A stretch of 64,000 nt of DNA from Pseudomonas eucalypticola (GTDB lineage Bacteria; Pseudomonadota; Gammaproteobacteria; Pseudomonadales; Pseudomonadaceae). The position numbers and the translations under genes are program-made. The notes under the pieces were generated by a model. It was not told the origin of the DNA. It ran no database searches and saw nothing but the letters and a program-made list of their open reading frames with translations. Positions 54,308-63,840 of the stretch are shown here, piece after piece (positions within the stretch are counted from its first letter, which is position 1; every line of letters begins with the position of its first letter). The stretch covers positions 4,868,501 to 4,932,500 of the forward strand of contig NZ_CP056030.1 of NCBI RefSeq assembly GCF_013374995.1. Direction: 5' to 3'.

Positions 54308-56206
54308 TTACATCTCTACCTGGGTACCCAACTCGATCACCCGGTTCACCGGCAGCTTGAAGAACCGCAGGTTGCCGTTGGCGTTCTTGAGCATGAAGGC
54401 GAACAACCCCTCGCGCCAGCGCGCCATGCCCACCAGCTTGGACGGGATGACCGTCTCGCGGCTGAGGAAGTAGGTGGTGCGCATAGGGCTGAAGTCCAGG
54501 TCGTCCAGGTGGCACAGTTTCAGCGCCGCCGGTACGTCCGGCTCGTCCATGAAACCGTAGTGCAGGATGACGCGGAAGAAGCCCTCGCCATAGGACTCCA
54601 CCTCGAACCGGCGGTTGGCCGGTACCCGCGGGTCGTCTTCGTTGACCACGGTCAGCAACACCACCTGCTCGTGCAGCACCTGGTTATGCAGCATGTTGTG
54701 CAACAACGCGTGGGGCACGGCGTCGGAGCGTGCGGTGAGGAACACCGCGGTGCCCTGCACCCGGTGCGGCGGTTGCACGCGGATACTGCTGATGAAGATC
54801 GGCAACGGCAACGCGCCCTCGTCGATGCGGTCCACCAGCAGCTGCTTGCCGCGTTTCCACGTGGTCATCAGGATGAATAGCGCACTGCCGGCCAGTACCG
54901 GAAACGCGCCGCCCTGGACGATCTTGGGCACGTTGGCTGCGAAGAACATACCGTCCACCAGCAGGCACACACTCATCACCGGCACCGCGAAGAAGGGCGG
55001 CCACTTCCACATCAGCAACATCACCGCCGACACCAGGAAGGTGGTCATCAGCATGGTGCCGGTCACGGCCACGCCGTAGGCCGAGGCCAACGCGCCCGAA
55101 GACTCGAAGCCCAGCACCAGCAGGATCACGCCACACATCAATGTCCAGTTCACCGCGCCGATGTAGATCTGCCCCTGCTCGTCGCTGGAGGTATGCTGGA
55201 TATGCATGCGCGGAATGTAGCCCAACTGAATGGCTTGCTGGGTCAACGAGAAGGCGCCCGAGATCACCGCTTGCGAGGCGATGACCGTCGCCACCGTGGA
55301 CAAGCCGATCAGCGGCAACAACGCCCAGCTGGGCGCCAGCAGGTAGAACGGGTTGCGGGCGGCTTCCGGGTCGGCCAGGATCAGCGCCCCCTGACCGAAG
55401 TAGTTCAGCACCAGCGCCGGCAGCACCAGGATGAACCAGGCGCGGGCGATGGGCTTGCGGCCGAAATGGCCCATGTCGGCATACAGCGCTTCGGCACCGG
55501 TCAGTGCCAGTACGACCGCGCCCAGCACCGCCACGGAAATACCGAAGTGGCTGGCGAAAAAGCGCACGCCCCACAGGGGGTTGATGGCCTTGAGCACTTC
55601 AGGCTGATGGGAAATGCCATAGGCCCCCAGGATGCCCAGCACCACGAACCAGGTCACCATCACCGGGCCGAACAGTTTGCCGATACGTGCCGTGCCGTGG
55701 CGCTGGATCAGGAACAGGCCGATCAGCACCACCAGGGCCACCGGCACCACCCAATGGCTGATGCCATCGAAGGCCAGCTCCAGGCCTTCCACCGCCGACA
55801 ACACCGAGACCGCCGGGGTGATCATGCTATCGCCGTAGAACAGCGCCGCGCCGATCAGGCCGCACACCACCAGCATGCCGCTCAAGCGCGGGTAGCCCGC
55901 CGATGCCCGCCGCGCCAGGGCGGTGAGCGCCATGATACCGCCCTCCCCCTGGTTGTCGGCGCGCAGCACGAACAGCATGTATTTGATCGAGACCACCCAG
56001 ATCAGCGACCAGAAGATCAGGGATAGAATGCCCAGGACGCCATCATGATTGCTGGGAATCCCATAGCCACCGGAGAACACCTCCTTGAGGGTATACAACG
56101 GGCTGGTACCGATATCGCCGTAGACTACCCCGACGGCCGCCACCAGCATCGCGATCGGCTTTGCCGCCGAATGCCCTGTGCCTGCCTGACTACTTGCCTG
56201 AACCAT
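54308..56206 (-). CDS. kup: Kup-type low-affinity potassium transporter
   Basis: 632 residues from ATG 56206 (GGAG 6 bases upstream). The family start [16 protein letters not shown] is at 28-43; about 12 membrane helices occupy the first 440 residues, then a cytosolic domain with G-x-A-V-F-L-T (about 500) as usual. A proton-coupled K+ importer. Monocistronic between acvB and rimO. Confidence 0.96.
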   Translation of the reverse strand: MVQASSQAGTGHSAAKPIAMLVAAVGVVYGDIGTSPLYTLKEVFSGGYGIPSNHDGVLGILSLIFWSLIWVVSIKYMLFVLRADNQGEGGIMALTALARRASAGYPRLSGMLVVCGLIGAALFYGDSMITPAVSVLSAVEGLELAFDGISHWVVPVALVVLIGLFLIQRHGTARIGKLFGPVMVTWFVVLGILGAYGISHQPEVLKAINPLWGVRFFASHFGISVAVLGAVVLALTGAEALYADMGHFGRKPIARAWFILVLPALVLNYFGQGALILADPEAARNPFYLLAPSWALLPLIGLSTVATVIASQAVISGAFSLTQQAIQLGYIPRMHIQHTSSDEQGQIYIGAVNWTLMCGVILLVLGFESSGALASAYGVAVTGTMLMTTFLVSAVMLLMWKWPPFFAVPVMSVCLLVDGMFFAANVPKIVQGGAFPVLAGSALFILMTTWKRGKQLLVDRIDEGALPLPIFISSIRVQPPHRVQGTAVFLTARSDAVPHALLHNMLHNQVLHEQVVLLTVVNEDDPRVPANRRFEVESYGEGFFRVILHYGFMDEPDVPAALKLCHLDDLDFSPMRTTYFLSRETVIPSKLVGMARWREGLFAFMLKNANGNLRFFKLPVNRVIELGTQVEM

Positions 56207-56415
56207 CAACCACTCCTACAACCTTGGACTTTGGGTGTTTCAAAATGCTGCGAGACTCAACGCGGCGAAGCATAGCGCAGCACTCGTCGTATTTCCCTCC
56301 ATAAAGCTGGTCAAGTGGCTTTCTCATCGCTAGAATTGCGCACTTTTTGATCAGAGGCGCGTAAAGTGCCCGTCAGGGTTGCCACGAGCAGCTCTAATTA
56401 ACACCGAGGTTAGTC

Positions 56416-57753
56416 ATGTCCACCACTCCCGCGCCGTCCGCCCCCAAGGTAGGATTTGTGTCACTCGGGTGCCCCAAGGCCCTAGTCGACTCCGAACGCA
56501 TCCTCACCCAGCTGCGCATGGAAGGCTATGAAGTCGTTCCGACCTACCAGGACGCCGACGTCGTGGTCGTCAATACGTGCGGCTTCATCGACACCGCCAA
56601 GGCCGAGTCCCTGGAAGTGATCGGCGAAGCCCTGGCCGAAAACGGCAAGGTCATCGTCACCGGCTGCATGGGCGTGGAAGAAAGCGCGATCCGCAACGTG
56701 CACCCCAGCGTGCTGGCCGTGACTGGCCCGCAGCAGTACGAGCAGGTCGTGACGGCCGTGCACGAGGTGGTTCCGCCGCGCCAGGACCACAACCCGCTGA
56801 TCGACCTGGTGCCGCCACAGGGCATCAAGCTCACCCCGCGCCATTACGCCTACCTGAAGATTTCCGAAGGCTGCAACCACAGCTGCAGCTTCTGCATCAT
56901 CCCCTCGATGCGCGGCAAGCTGGTCAGCCGCCCGGTGGGCGACGTGCTGAGCGAGGCCGAGCGCCTGGTCAAGGCGGGCGTCAAAGAGATTCTGGTGATT
57001 TCCCAGGACACCAGCGCCTATGGTGTCGACGTCAAGTACAAGACCGACTTCTGGAACGGCCGCCCGGTCAAGACCCGCATGCTGGAACTGTGCGAGGCCC
57101 TGAGCAGCCTGGGCGTGTGGGTGCGCCTGCACTACGTGTACCCGTACCCGAACGTCGACGACATCATTCCGCTGATGGCCGCTGGCAAACTGCTGCCGTA
57201 CCTGGACATTCCGTTCCAGCACGCCAGCCCCAAAGTGCTGAAGCTGATGAAGCGTCCGGCCTTCGAAGACAAGACCCTGGCGCGCATCAAGAAATGGCGC
57301 GAGCAGTGCCCGGACCTGATCATCCGCTCCACGTTCATCGTCGGCTTCCCCGGCGAAACCGAAGAAGACTTCCAGTACCTGCTGGACTGGCTCACCGAAG
57401 CTCAGCTGGACCGCGTCGGCTGCTTCCAGTACTCGCCTGTCGAAGGCGCCCCGGCCAACGACCTGGACGCCGAAGTGGTGCCCGATGACGTCAAGCAGGA
57501 CCGCTGGGACCGCTTCATGGCTCACCAGCAGGCCATCAGCGCCGCGCGCCTGCAGATGAAGATCGGTAAAGAGATCGAAGTGCTGATCGACGAAGTGGAC
57601 GAACAAGGCGCCGTGGGCCGCTGCTTCTTCGACGCCCCGGAAATCGACGGCAGTGTGTTCATCGAAGGCGCCGAAGGCCTGAACCCTGGCGACAAGGTCA
57701 TGTGCCGCGTGGTGGATGCCGACGAGTACGACCTGTGGGCCGAACGCCTCTAA
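56416..57753 (+). CDS. rimO: Ribosomal protein S12 methylthiotransferase
   Basis: 445 residues. N-terminal UPF0004 domain with cluster ligands Cys19, Cys55 and Cys84; radical-SAM motif C-N-H-S-C-S-F-C (Cys153, 157, 160); C-terminal TRAM domain. It methylthiolates an Asp of S12. GAGG lies before ATG 56416. Confidence 0.97.
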   Translation: MSTTPAPSAPKVGFVSLGCPKALVDSERILTQLRMEGYEVVPTYQDADVVVVNTCGFIDTAKAESLEVIGEALAENGKVIVTGCMGVEESAIRNVHPSVLAVTGPQQYEQVVTAVHEVVPPRQDHNPLIDLVPPQGIKLTPRHYAYLKISEGCNHSCSFCIIPSMRGKLVSRPVGDVLSEAERLVKAGVKEILVISQDTSAYGVDVKYKTDFWNGRPVKTRMLELCEALSSLGVWVRLHYVYPYPNVDDIIPLMAAGKLLPYLDIPFQHASPKVLKLMKRPAFEDKTLARIKKWREQCPDLIIRSTFIVGFPGETEEDFQYLLDWLTEAQLDRVGCFQYSPVEGAPANDLDAEVVPDDVKQDRWDRFMAHQQAISAARLQMKIGKEIEVLIDEVDEQGAVGRCFFDAPEIDGSVFIEGAEGLNPGDKVMCRVVDADEYDLWAERL

Positions 57754-57770
57754 GCGCCTTGCTGCGCTGA

Positions 57771-57798
57771 AAAACCTGCCCCTGCGGCAGGTTTTTTT
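57771..57798 (+). terminator. Terminator after rimO
   Basis: AACCTGCC/GGCAGGTT stem (57773-57780, 57786-57793), CCTGC loop, seven T. Confidence 0.94.
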
Positions 57799-57906
57799 AT
57801 GCCTGCACGTTGCCCGGCGGCCGCGCCCGGTGCCTGCACCGTGCAGCCTGCTGACGCGGCCTGAGGGCCACTGCTACAGTTAAGGGAGGATCAAGGAGCG
57901 ACCGAC

Positions 57907-58374
57907 ATGGGCAAACATTTGCTGGTACACACCCCCCGCGCGAACGACTACCCGGAGCTGACGCAGGTCTGGGAAGCCTCGGTGCGGGCCACGCACCATT
58001 TCCTTCCTGACAGCTACATCACCCTGCTGCGCGGCCTGGTAGAGAAACACTACCTGGATGCGGTGATGCTGATCTGCTGCAAGGACGCGCGCCAGCGCAT
58101 CACCGGCTTCGCCGGGGTGGCGGCGGGCAAGGTCGAGATGTTGTTCATTCACCCCGACTTCCGCGGCCAAGGCATTGGCACGCGCCTTCTGGACTTTGCC
58201 TTCGACCACCTCAACGCCGACCAGTTGGACGTCAACGAACAGAATGAACAGGCCTTCGGCTTCTACCTCAAGCAAGGCTTTGAAGTGATAGGCCGCTCCG
58301 AAGTCGATGGCATGGGCCAGCCCTACCCGCTGCTGCACCTGCGCCGTGCCCAGCGACAATCTGCACGGGCTTAA
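57907..58374 (+). CDS. GNAT-family N-acetyltransferase
   Basis: 155 residues; AAGGAG before ATG 57907. GNAT motif A is V-E-M-L-F-I-H-P-D-F-R-G-Q-G-I-G (about 78-93), followed by the F-Y-L-K-Q-G-F-E-V motif near 120-128. Substrate unknown; close relatives are annotated PhnO/YjaB-like. Confidence 0.87.
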   Translation: MGKHLLVHTPRANDYPELTQVWEASVRATHHFLPDSYITLLRGLVEKHYLDAVMLICCKDARQRITGFAGVAAGKVEMLFIHPDFRGQGIGTRLLDFAFDHLNADQLDVNEQNEQAFGFYLKQGFEVIGRSEVDGMGQPYPLLHLRRAQRQSARA

Positions 58375-58424
58375 CGGGCGCAGGGCGGTTACACTAGCGC
58401 CCTTCTTTTGTCACGGCCCCTGTC

Positions 58425-59135
58425 ATGTCTGATCCCATTCGCCTGTCCAAACGCCTCATCGAACTGGTGGGTTGCTCCCGCCGCGAGGCCGAACTGTTTA
58501 TCGAAGGGGGCTGGGTGACGGTGGACGGTGAAGTCGTCGACGAACCGCAGTTCAAGGTCGACACCCAGGTGGTGGCCCTGAGCCCCGACGCCAAGGCTGA
58601 ACAGCCAGAGCCAGTGACGCTGTTGCTGCACCAGCAAGCCGGCCAATCGCTGGAACAGGCCCAGGCCGACCTGGTGGCTGCCAACCTGTCGCCGGAGCAC
58701 AGCTACAGCAAGCGCCCGCTCAAGGGCCACTTCCTGCGCCTGACCTGTGGTGCCGAGCTGCAGCCGGGCGCCAGTGGCCTGCAGGTATTCACCCAGGACT
58801 GGAAGATACTGCGCAAGCTGACCGCCGACGCCGCCAAGATCGAACAGGAATACGTGGTTGAAGTCAGCGGGCAAATGTCCGAGCACGGCCTCAACCGCCT
58901 GGCCCACGGCGCAACCTACAAAGGCAAGCCGCTGCCGGCGGTCAAGGCCAGCTGGCAGAACGAAACGCGCCTGCGCATCGCCATGAAGAACCCGCAGCCG
59001 GGCATCATCGCGCTACTGTGTACCAGTGTCGGCCTCACCGTGGTAGGCATGCGCCGCATCCGCGTGGGCGGCGTGTCCCTGGGCAAAGTCCCGGCGGGCC
59101 AGTGGCGCTATCTGGCCGGCAACGAAAAGTTCTGA
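58425..59135 (+). CDS. RluF-like protein with S4 domain, catalytic site apparently lost
   Basis: 236 residues. An S4 RNA-binding domain (about 4-50; R-L-S-K-R-L-I-E-L-V-G-C-S-R-R-E-A) precedes a RsuA/RluF-fold domain. Where active enzymes have G-R-L-D-x-x-T-S-G-L, this reads E-L-Q-P-G-A-S-G-L (111-119): the catalytic Asp position is Gln. Where they have R-Q-I-R-R-M, this reads G-I-I-A-L-L-C (193-199). The fold marks around these sites remain. Probably an RNA-binding protein derived from a pseudouridine synthase rather than an active enzyme. Fifty bases after the acetyltransferase; may be co-transcribed. Confidence 0.85.
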   Translation: MSDPIRLSKRLIELVGCSRREAELFIEGGWVTVDGEVVDEPQFKVDTQVVALSPDAKAEQPEPVTLLLHQQAGQSLEQAQADLVAANLSPEHSYSKRPLKGHFLRLTCGAELQPGASGLQVFTQDWKILRKLTADAAKIEQEYVVEVSGQMSEHGLNRLAHGATYKGKPLPAVKASWQNETRLRIAMKNPQPGIIALLCTSVGLTVVGMRRIRVGGVSLGKVPAGQWRYLAGNEKF

Positions 59136-59169
59136 CCCTCTTATTTACGCAACACTCGGGATTTACACC

Positions 59170-59631
59170 ATGATTCACAACGATGTACTGCGCAGCGTGC
59201 GCTACATGCTCGACATCAGCGACGCCAAAGTGGTCGACATCATCAAGCTCTCCGGCCTGGAGGTCAGCAAGGCCGATGTCATCAATTACCTGAAGAAAGA
59301 TGAAGAAGAAGGCTTCGTGCACTGCCCTGACGTGGTGATGGCGCACTTCCTCGACGGCCTGGTGTTCTTCAAGCGCGGCAAGGACGACACTCGTCCGGCC
59401 CAGCCGATCGAAACGCCGGTAACCAACAACATCATCCTGAAGAAACTTCGCGTAGCGTTCGAGCTCAAGGAAGATGACATGCACGCGGTGCTCAAGGCGG
59501 CCGATTTCCCGGTCTTCAAGCCAGAGCTGAGCGCCCTGTTTCGCAAGGTCGGGCACAACAACTACCGCCCGTGCGGCGACCAGTTGCTGCGCAACTTCCT
59601 CAAGGGCTTGACCCTGCGCGTGCGCGGCTGA
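59170..59631 (+). CDS. yehS: YehS-family (DUF1456) protein
   Basis: 153 residues comprising two copies of DUF1456 (about 1-70 and 85-150), each with a pattern like N-D-V-L-R-S-V-R-Y-M-L and N-N-I-I-L-K-K-L-R-V-A. The family is small and uncharacterised; a DNA-binding role has been suggested from the fold. Start ATG 59170. Confidence 0.92.
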   Translation: MIHNDVLRSVRYMLDISDAKVVDIIKLSGLEVSKADVINYLKKDEEEGFVHCPDVVMAHFLDGLVFFKRGKDDTRPAQPIETPVTNNIILKKLRVAFELKEDDMHAVLKAADFPVFKPELSALFRKVGHNNYRPCGDQLLRNFLKGLTLRVRG

Positions 59632-59715
59632 ATCATTAAGGCCCCCTCGCCCCTGTTGTGCGACTGAGCCCATCAGGGCGAGCCCCCCCTATTTTGTCGT
59701 GTTCCGGAGTTCGAC

Positions 59716-59898
59716 ATGTTCAAGCGTCTATTGCTTATCGTTGCAGTGGCGTTCCCGCTGATTGCCACTGCCGGCCAGGCCCCCTGGTACAAATGGCAGA
59801 GCATCACCCAGAACGGCGCCATGGTCTGCTCGCAAACCAACCCTGGCGCTGGCTGGCAGCGCATGTCGGGCCCCTATGACAATGCCGGTTGCCGCTGA
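59716..59898 (+). CDS. Small secreted peptide, unknown
   Basis: 60 residues; GGAG 6 bases before ATG 59716. A signal peptide ends I-A-T-A near residue 18. The mature part (about 42 residues, Q-A-P-W-Y-K-W-Q-S) has two cysteines (C-S-Q and G-C-R at the end) that could form a disulfide. Ends 8 bases before trmO. Family unknown. Confidence 0.7.
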   Translation: MFKRLLLIVAVAFPLIATAGQAPWYKWQSITQNGAMVCSQTNPGAGWQRMSGPYDNAGCR

Positions 59899-59906
59899 CA
59901 CCCCCC

Positions 59907-60605
59907 ATGACTTATAGCGTTGAGCCCATCGGCTTCGTCCGTTCCTGCTTCAAGGAAAAGTTCGCCATCCCCCGCCAGCCGCAATTGGCACCCACTGCCC
60001 GGGGGGTACTGGAGCTGGTACCGCCCTTTGACCAGGGCGACGCAGTACAGGGCCTGGAGCAGGTCAGCCATGTATGGCTGCTGTTTGTGTTCCACCAGGC
60101 ACTGGAAGACAAACCGCGCCTGAAGGTGCGGCCGCCACGCCTGGGTGGTAACAAAAGCATGGGGGTGTTCGCTACCCGCGCTACCCACCGGCCCAATGGC
60201 ATCGGCCAGTCGGTGGTACGCCTGGAGAAGGTCGAGGCTGGCAAGTTGTGGCTGTCGGGTATCGATCTGCTGGACGGCACGCCTGTGCTGGACATCAAAC
60301 CCTACGTGCCCTACGCCGACAGCCTGCCCCATGCCCGCAACGACATGGCCAGCAGTGCGCCTGTGGCGATTGCGGTCGAATGGGCGGACGCAGCCCTGGT
60401 GCAGGCCCATAGCCACGCCACGCGCCTTGCAGAACCTCTGGTGGCATTGATCGAACAGTGCCTGGCTCAAGATCCGCGCCCTGCGTATCAGGTGCCTACG
60501 CCTGCGCGGGAATATGGAGTGCGGTTCTGGGACGTGGACGTGCGCTGGCATTATCCGCGGCCCGACACCCTCCGCGTGCTGGAAGTGGTTGCCGCTGAGC
60601 CGTAG
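59907..60605 (+). CDS. trmO: tRNA t6A37 methyltransferase TrmO (TsaA)
   Basis: 232 residues from ATG 59907. Family marks: P-I-G-F-V-R-S-C-F-K-E-K-F near the start, F-A-T-R-A-T-H-R-P-N-G-I-G-Q-S-V near 88-104, D-I-K-P-Y-V-P-Y-A-D near 129-138. It methylates t6A at position 37 of tRNA-Thr using SAM. A terminator follows. Confidence 0.95.
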   Translation: MTYSVEPIGFVRSCFKEKFAIPRQPQLAPTARGVLELVPPFDQGDAVQGLEQVSHVWLLFVFHQALEDKPRLKVRPPRLGGNKSMGVFATRATHRPNGIGQSVVRLEKVEAGKLWLSGIDLLDGTPVLDIKPYVPYADSLPHARNDMASSAPVAIAVEWADAALVQAHSHATRLAEPLVALIEQCLAQDPRPAYQVPTPAREYGVRFWDVDVRWHYPRPDTLRVLEVVAAEP

Positions 60606-60618
60606 CAGCGTACCGATA

Positions 60619-60649
60619 CAAAAAAACCGCCACGAAGGCGGTTTTTTTT
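60619..60649. terminator. Bidirectional terminator between trmO and fpr
   Basis: AAACCGCC/GGCGGTTT stem (60624-60631, 60637-60644) with ACGAA loop; T-run on the plus side and A-run (60620-60626) giving T on the minus side. Confidence 0.92.
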
Positions 60650-60661
60650 ATTGAGCAGCGC

Positions 60662-61441
60662 TTACTTCTCGACGAAGGCGCGCTCGATCAGGTAGTCACC
60701 TGGCTCACGCATGCGCGGCGAAACGGTCAGGCCGAAGCTGTTGAGCACTTCGCTGGTCTCGTCGAGCATGCTTGGGCTGCCGCACAGCATGGCGCGGTCG
60801 TCCTGCGGGTTGATCGGCGGCAGGCCGATGTCGCTGAACAGTTTGCCGCTGCGCATCAGGTCGGTCAGGCGGCCTTCGTTTTCGAACGGCTCGCGGGTCA
60901 CGGTTGGGTAGTAGATCAGCTTGTCGCGCAGCGCTTCACCGAAGAACTCATTCTGCGGCAGGTGCTCGGTGATGAACTCGCGGTAGGCGACTTCGTTCAC
61001 GTAACGCACGCCGTGGCACAGGATGACCTTCTCGAAACGCTCGTAGGTTTCCGGGTCCTGGATGACGCTCATGAACGGCGCCAGGCCGGTGCCGGTGCTC
61101 AGCAGATACAGGTGCTTGCCCGGCTTGAGGTCATCGAGTACCAGTGTGCCGGTGGGCTTCTTGCTGATGATGATCTCGTCGCCTTCCTTCAGGTGCTGCA
61201 ACTGGGACGTCAGCGGGCCATCGGGCACCTTGATGCTGAAGAATTCCAGATGCTCTTCCCAGTTCGGGCTGGCGATGGAGTACGCGCGCATCAGCGGGCG
61301 GCCGTTGGGCTGCTGCAGGCCGATCATCACGAACTGACCGTTCTCGAAGCGCAGGCCCGGGTCGCGGGTGCACTTGAAGCTGAACAGGGTGTCATTCCAG
61401 TGGTGGACACTGAGTACACGTTCGTGGTTCATGTTGCTCAT
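60662..61441 (-). CDS. fpr: Ferredoxin/flavodoxin--NADP+ reductase
   Basis: 259 residues from ATG 61441 (GGAG 9 bases upstream). FAD-binding R-A-Y-S-I-A-S near 52-58 and NADPH-binding S-T-G-T-G-L-A-P-F near 110-118; C-terminal aromatic region ends A-F-V-E-K. It supplies or takes electrons from ferredoxin/flavodoxin under oxidative stress. In P. putida KT2440 fpr is divergent from and regulated by finR, the arrangement seen here. Confidence 0.96.
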   Translation of the reverse strand: MSNMNHERVLSVHHWNDTLFSFKCTRDPGLRFENGQFVMIGLQQPNGRPLMRAYSIASPNWEEHLEFFSIKVPDGPLTSQLQHLKEGDEIIISKKPTGTLVLDDLKPGKHLYLLSTGTGLAPFMSVIQDPETYERFEKVILCHGVRYVNEVAYREFITEHLPQNEFFGEALRDKLIYYPTVTREPFENEGRLTDLMRSGKLFSDIGLPPINPQDDRAMLCGSPSMLDETSEVLNSFGLTVSPRMREPGDYLIERAFVEK

Positions 61442-61513
61442 GTACGGGGGCTCCTCAGAAAACGCGTGCGCCGAACGAGAGCGCGATTGCGCAATATTCT
61501 AGCGGCAGCGACA

Positions 61514-61558
61514 ATATCTGTTAATTGAATTATCAAGATATGGGTTATCGGTTATATC
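61514..61558. promoter_or_regulatory. Candidate FinR binding region
   Basis: ATATC (61514-61518), GATAT (61537-61541) and ATATC (61554-61558) give overlapping inverted repeats, including GATAT-N12-ATATC, typical of LysR sites, immediately before finR and 73 bases from the fpr start. Confidence 0.6.
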
Positions 61559-61561
61559 GAT

Positions 61562-62488
61562 ATGCGATTTACTCTACGTCAGCTCCAGGTTTTCGTCGCC
61601 GTGGCCCAGCAGGAGAGTGTCTCCCGTGCCGCCAGCCTGCTGGCGCTGTCGCAGTCCGCCGCCAGTACCTCCATCACCGAGCTCGAGCGCCAGTCCAGTT
61701 GCCAGCTGTTCGACCGCGCCGGCAAGCGCCTGAGCCTTAACGCCCTGGGCCATCAGTTGCTGCCCCAGGCCGTCGCGCTGCTGGACCAGGCCAAGGAAAT
61801 CGAGGACCTGCTCAACGGCAAGTCCGGCTTTGGCTCGCTGGCCGTGGGTGCCACCCTGACCATCGGCAACTACCTGGCCACGTTGCTGATCGGCAGCTTC
61901 ATGCAGGTGCACCCTGAAAGCCAGGTCAAGCTGCATGTCCAGAACACCGCCAACATCGTGCACCAGGTGGCCCATTACGAAATCGACCTGGGCCTGATCG
62001 AAGGCGATTGCAGCCACCCTGACATTGAAGTACAGCCATGGGTGGCCGACGAACTGGTGGTGTTCTGCGCCCCCCGGCACCCCTTGGCCACGCGCGGCCG
62101 GGCAACGCTGGAAGAACTGACCCGCGAAGCCTGGATCCTGCGCGAGCAGGGGTCCGGCACACGGCTGACGTTCGACCAGGCCATGCGCCACCATCGCTCG
62201 TCATTGAACGTGCGACTCGAACTGGAACACACCGAAGCCATCAAGCGAGCCGTGGAGTCCGGCTTGGGCATTGGCTGCATCTCACGGCTGGCGCTGCGCG
62301 ATGCTTTCCGCCGCGGCAGCCTGGTCGCGGTGGAGACCCCGGACCTGGACCTGACCCGGGAGTTCTTCTTCATTTGGCACAAGCAGAAATACCAGACCCA
62401 GGCCATGCGCGAATTCCTGGAACTGTGCCGCGCGTTCACGGCAGGGGTGAAACGCAGCGACGAGATCGTGCTGCCCGCCATCCCCTGA
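61562..62488 (+). CDS. finR: LysR-type regulator FinR
   Basis: 308 residues. Winged helix (about 1-60; L-R-Q-L-Q-V-F-V-A-V-A-Q and S-Q-S-A-A-S-T-S-I-T-E-L-E) and effector domain. In P. putida FinR activates fpr under oxidative stress. No ribosome-binding site is evident before ATG 61562; translation may start here with a short leader. Ends on the base before the convergent dgkA stop. Confidence 0.93.
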   Translation: MRFTLRQLQVFVAVAQQESVSRAASLLALSQSAASTSITELERQSSCQLFDRAGKRLSLNALGHQLLPQAVALLDQAKEIEDLLNGKSGFGSLAVGATLTIGNYLATLLIGSFMQVHPESQVKLHVQNTANIVHQVAHYEIDLGLIEGDCSHPDIEVQPWVADELVVFCAPRHPLATRGRATLEELTREAWILREQGSGTRLTFDQAMRHHRSSLNVRLELEHTEAIKRAVESGLGIGCISRLALRDAFRRGSLVAVETPDLDLTREFFFIWHKQKYQTQAMREFLELCRAFTAGVKRSDEIVLPAIP

Positions 62489-62851
62489 TCAGAGCAGAAT
62501 AACGCCCCACACCACGGCGATCATGCACAGCACCACGAACTGGGCAGCGCTACCCATGTCCTTGGCATTCTTGGACAAGGGGTGGCGGTCCAGGGAAATA
62601 CGGTCGATGGCCGCTTCCACTGCCGAGTTGAACAGTTCCACGATCAGCGCCAGCAGGCACACCGCGATCAGAATGGCGCGCTCGGCGCGGCTGACATGCA
62701 CCATGAAGGCGATGGGCACCAGCACCACGTTGAGCAGCACCAGTTGGCGGAACGCTGCCTCGCCTACGAACGCGGCGCGCAGGCCGTCAAGCGAGTAGCC
62801 AGTGGCGTTGAAGATACGTTTCAGGCCGGTCTGGCCTTTATATGGGGACAT
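62489..62851 (-). CDS. dgkA: Diacylglycerol kinase
   Basis: 120 residues with three membrane helices. N-S-A-V-E-A-A-I-D-R-I near 70-80 contains the catalytic Glu of the DgkA family, and E-A-A-F-R-Q is in the first amphipathic part. It recycles diacylglycerol to phosphatidic acid. The stop abuts that of finR. Confidence 0.96.
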   Translation of the reverse strand: MSPYKGQTGLKRIFNATGYSLDGLRAAFVGEAAFRQLVLLNVVLVPIAFMVHVSRAERAILIAVCLLALIVELFNSAVEAAIDRISLDRHPLSKNAKDMGSAAQFVVLCMIAVVWGVILL

Positions 62852-62926
62852 GAAGAGTCAACTGTCGCAAAGTAAAAAAGGGACGCTAATGGAGTCTGGG
62901 TCAAAAAAGCGTGAAGGCACTATGCC

Positions 62927-63577
62927 TCAAGTCGACGAAATTGACTCAAGTTGTTGCAACAACAACGCCGCCTGTGTCCGGGTGCGTACGTTGAGCTTGC
63001 GGAAGATGGCGGTGACATGGGCCTTGATCGTGGCCTCCGACACGCTCAGCTCGTAGGCGATCTGCTTGTTCAACAAGCCCTCGCAGACCATGGTCAACAC
63101 CCGGAACTGCTGCGGCGTGAGGCTGGCGAGGCCCTCGCTGGCGGCCTTGGCTTCAGCCGAAACACTGACCGCTTCGAACGCCTGCGGCGGCCACCATACC
63201 TCCCCTTCCAGCACAGTGCGTACCGCCTCCTGAATGACTTCCAGGGGGCTGGATTTGGGAATGAAACCGCTGGCGCCAAACTCGCGGGCGCGCACTACCA
63301 CCGCGGCTTCTTCCTGGGCAGACACCATGACCACCGGCACCTGGGGGTATTGGCCGCGCAACAGCACCAGGCCGGAGAAGCCATAGGCACCGGGCATGTT
63401 CAGGTCCAGCAGCACCAGGTCCCAGTCGGCCTTGGTCGCCAATTGGGCTTCCAGCTCGGCGATGGTCGCCACTTCCACCAGGCGGGTATCGGGACCCAGT
63501 CCCAGGGTCACGGCCTGGCGCAAGGCGCCGCGAAAAAGAGGGTGGTCATCGGCTATCAGGATGTCGTATGTGGCCAT
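62927..63577 (-). CDS. erdR: LuxR-family response regulator ErdR
   Basis: 216 residues. Receiver domain with Asp10/Asp11 (A-D-D-H-P-L-F-R), phospho-acceptor Asp58 (L-L-D-L-N-M-P-G) and conserved Lys near 108 (I-P-K-S-S); C-terminal LuxR-type helix-turn-helix (L-T-P-Q-Q-F-R-V-L, L-L-N-K-Q-I-A-Y-E-L). In Pseudomonas ErdR lies beside dgkA and controls ethanol/acetate-related metabolism. Confidence 0.92.
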   Translation of the reverse strand: MATYDILIADDHPLFRGALRQAVTLGLGPDTRLVEVATIAELEAQLATKADWDLVLLDLNMPGAYGFSGLVLLRGQYPQVPVVMVSAQEEAAVVVRAREFGASGFIPKSSPLEVIQEAVRTVLEGEVWWPPQAFEAVSVSAEAKAASEGLASLTPQQFRVLTMVCEGLLNKQIAYELSVSEATIKAHVTAIFRKLNVRTRTQAALLLQQLESISST

Positions 63578-63840
63578 CGATCTAATGATCCTGTTCTGTG
63601 CAGGCGCGCAGGAGTCGGCGCCTGCCGAGGCAACTCGGGCTTATTTTAACGCCAACTCACGGAAAGATTGGCGGTTGTGACCTATGGGGTGCCCGAATCG
63701 GCGCCAAGGATGCCGGGGCCTGACAGGGTGGTCAAGTTCGATGCTTTACGGCTAAAGTCGCACCCCTCGTTTCACACCGCGCCTGGCCGCCGGTTCATTG
63801 CCGTGGCCGGGCCACGCTCGTCCATTACAAGAGACCCCCC

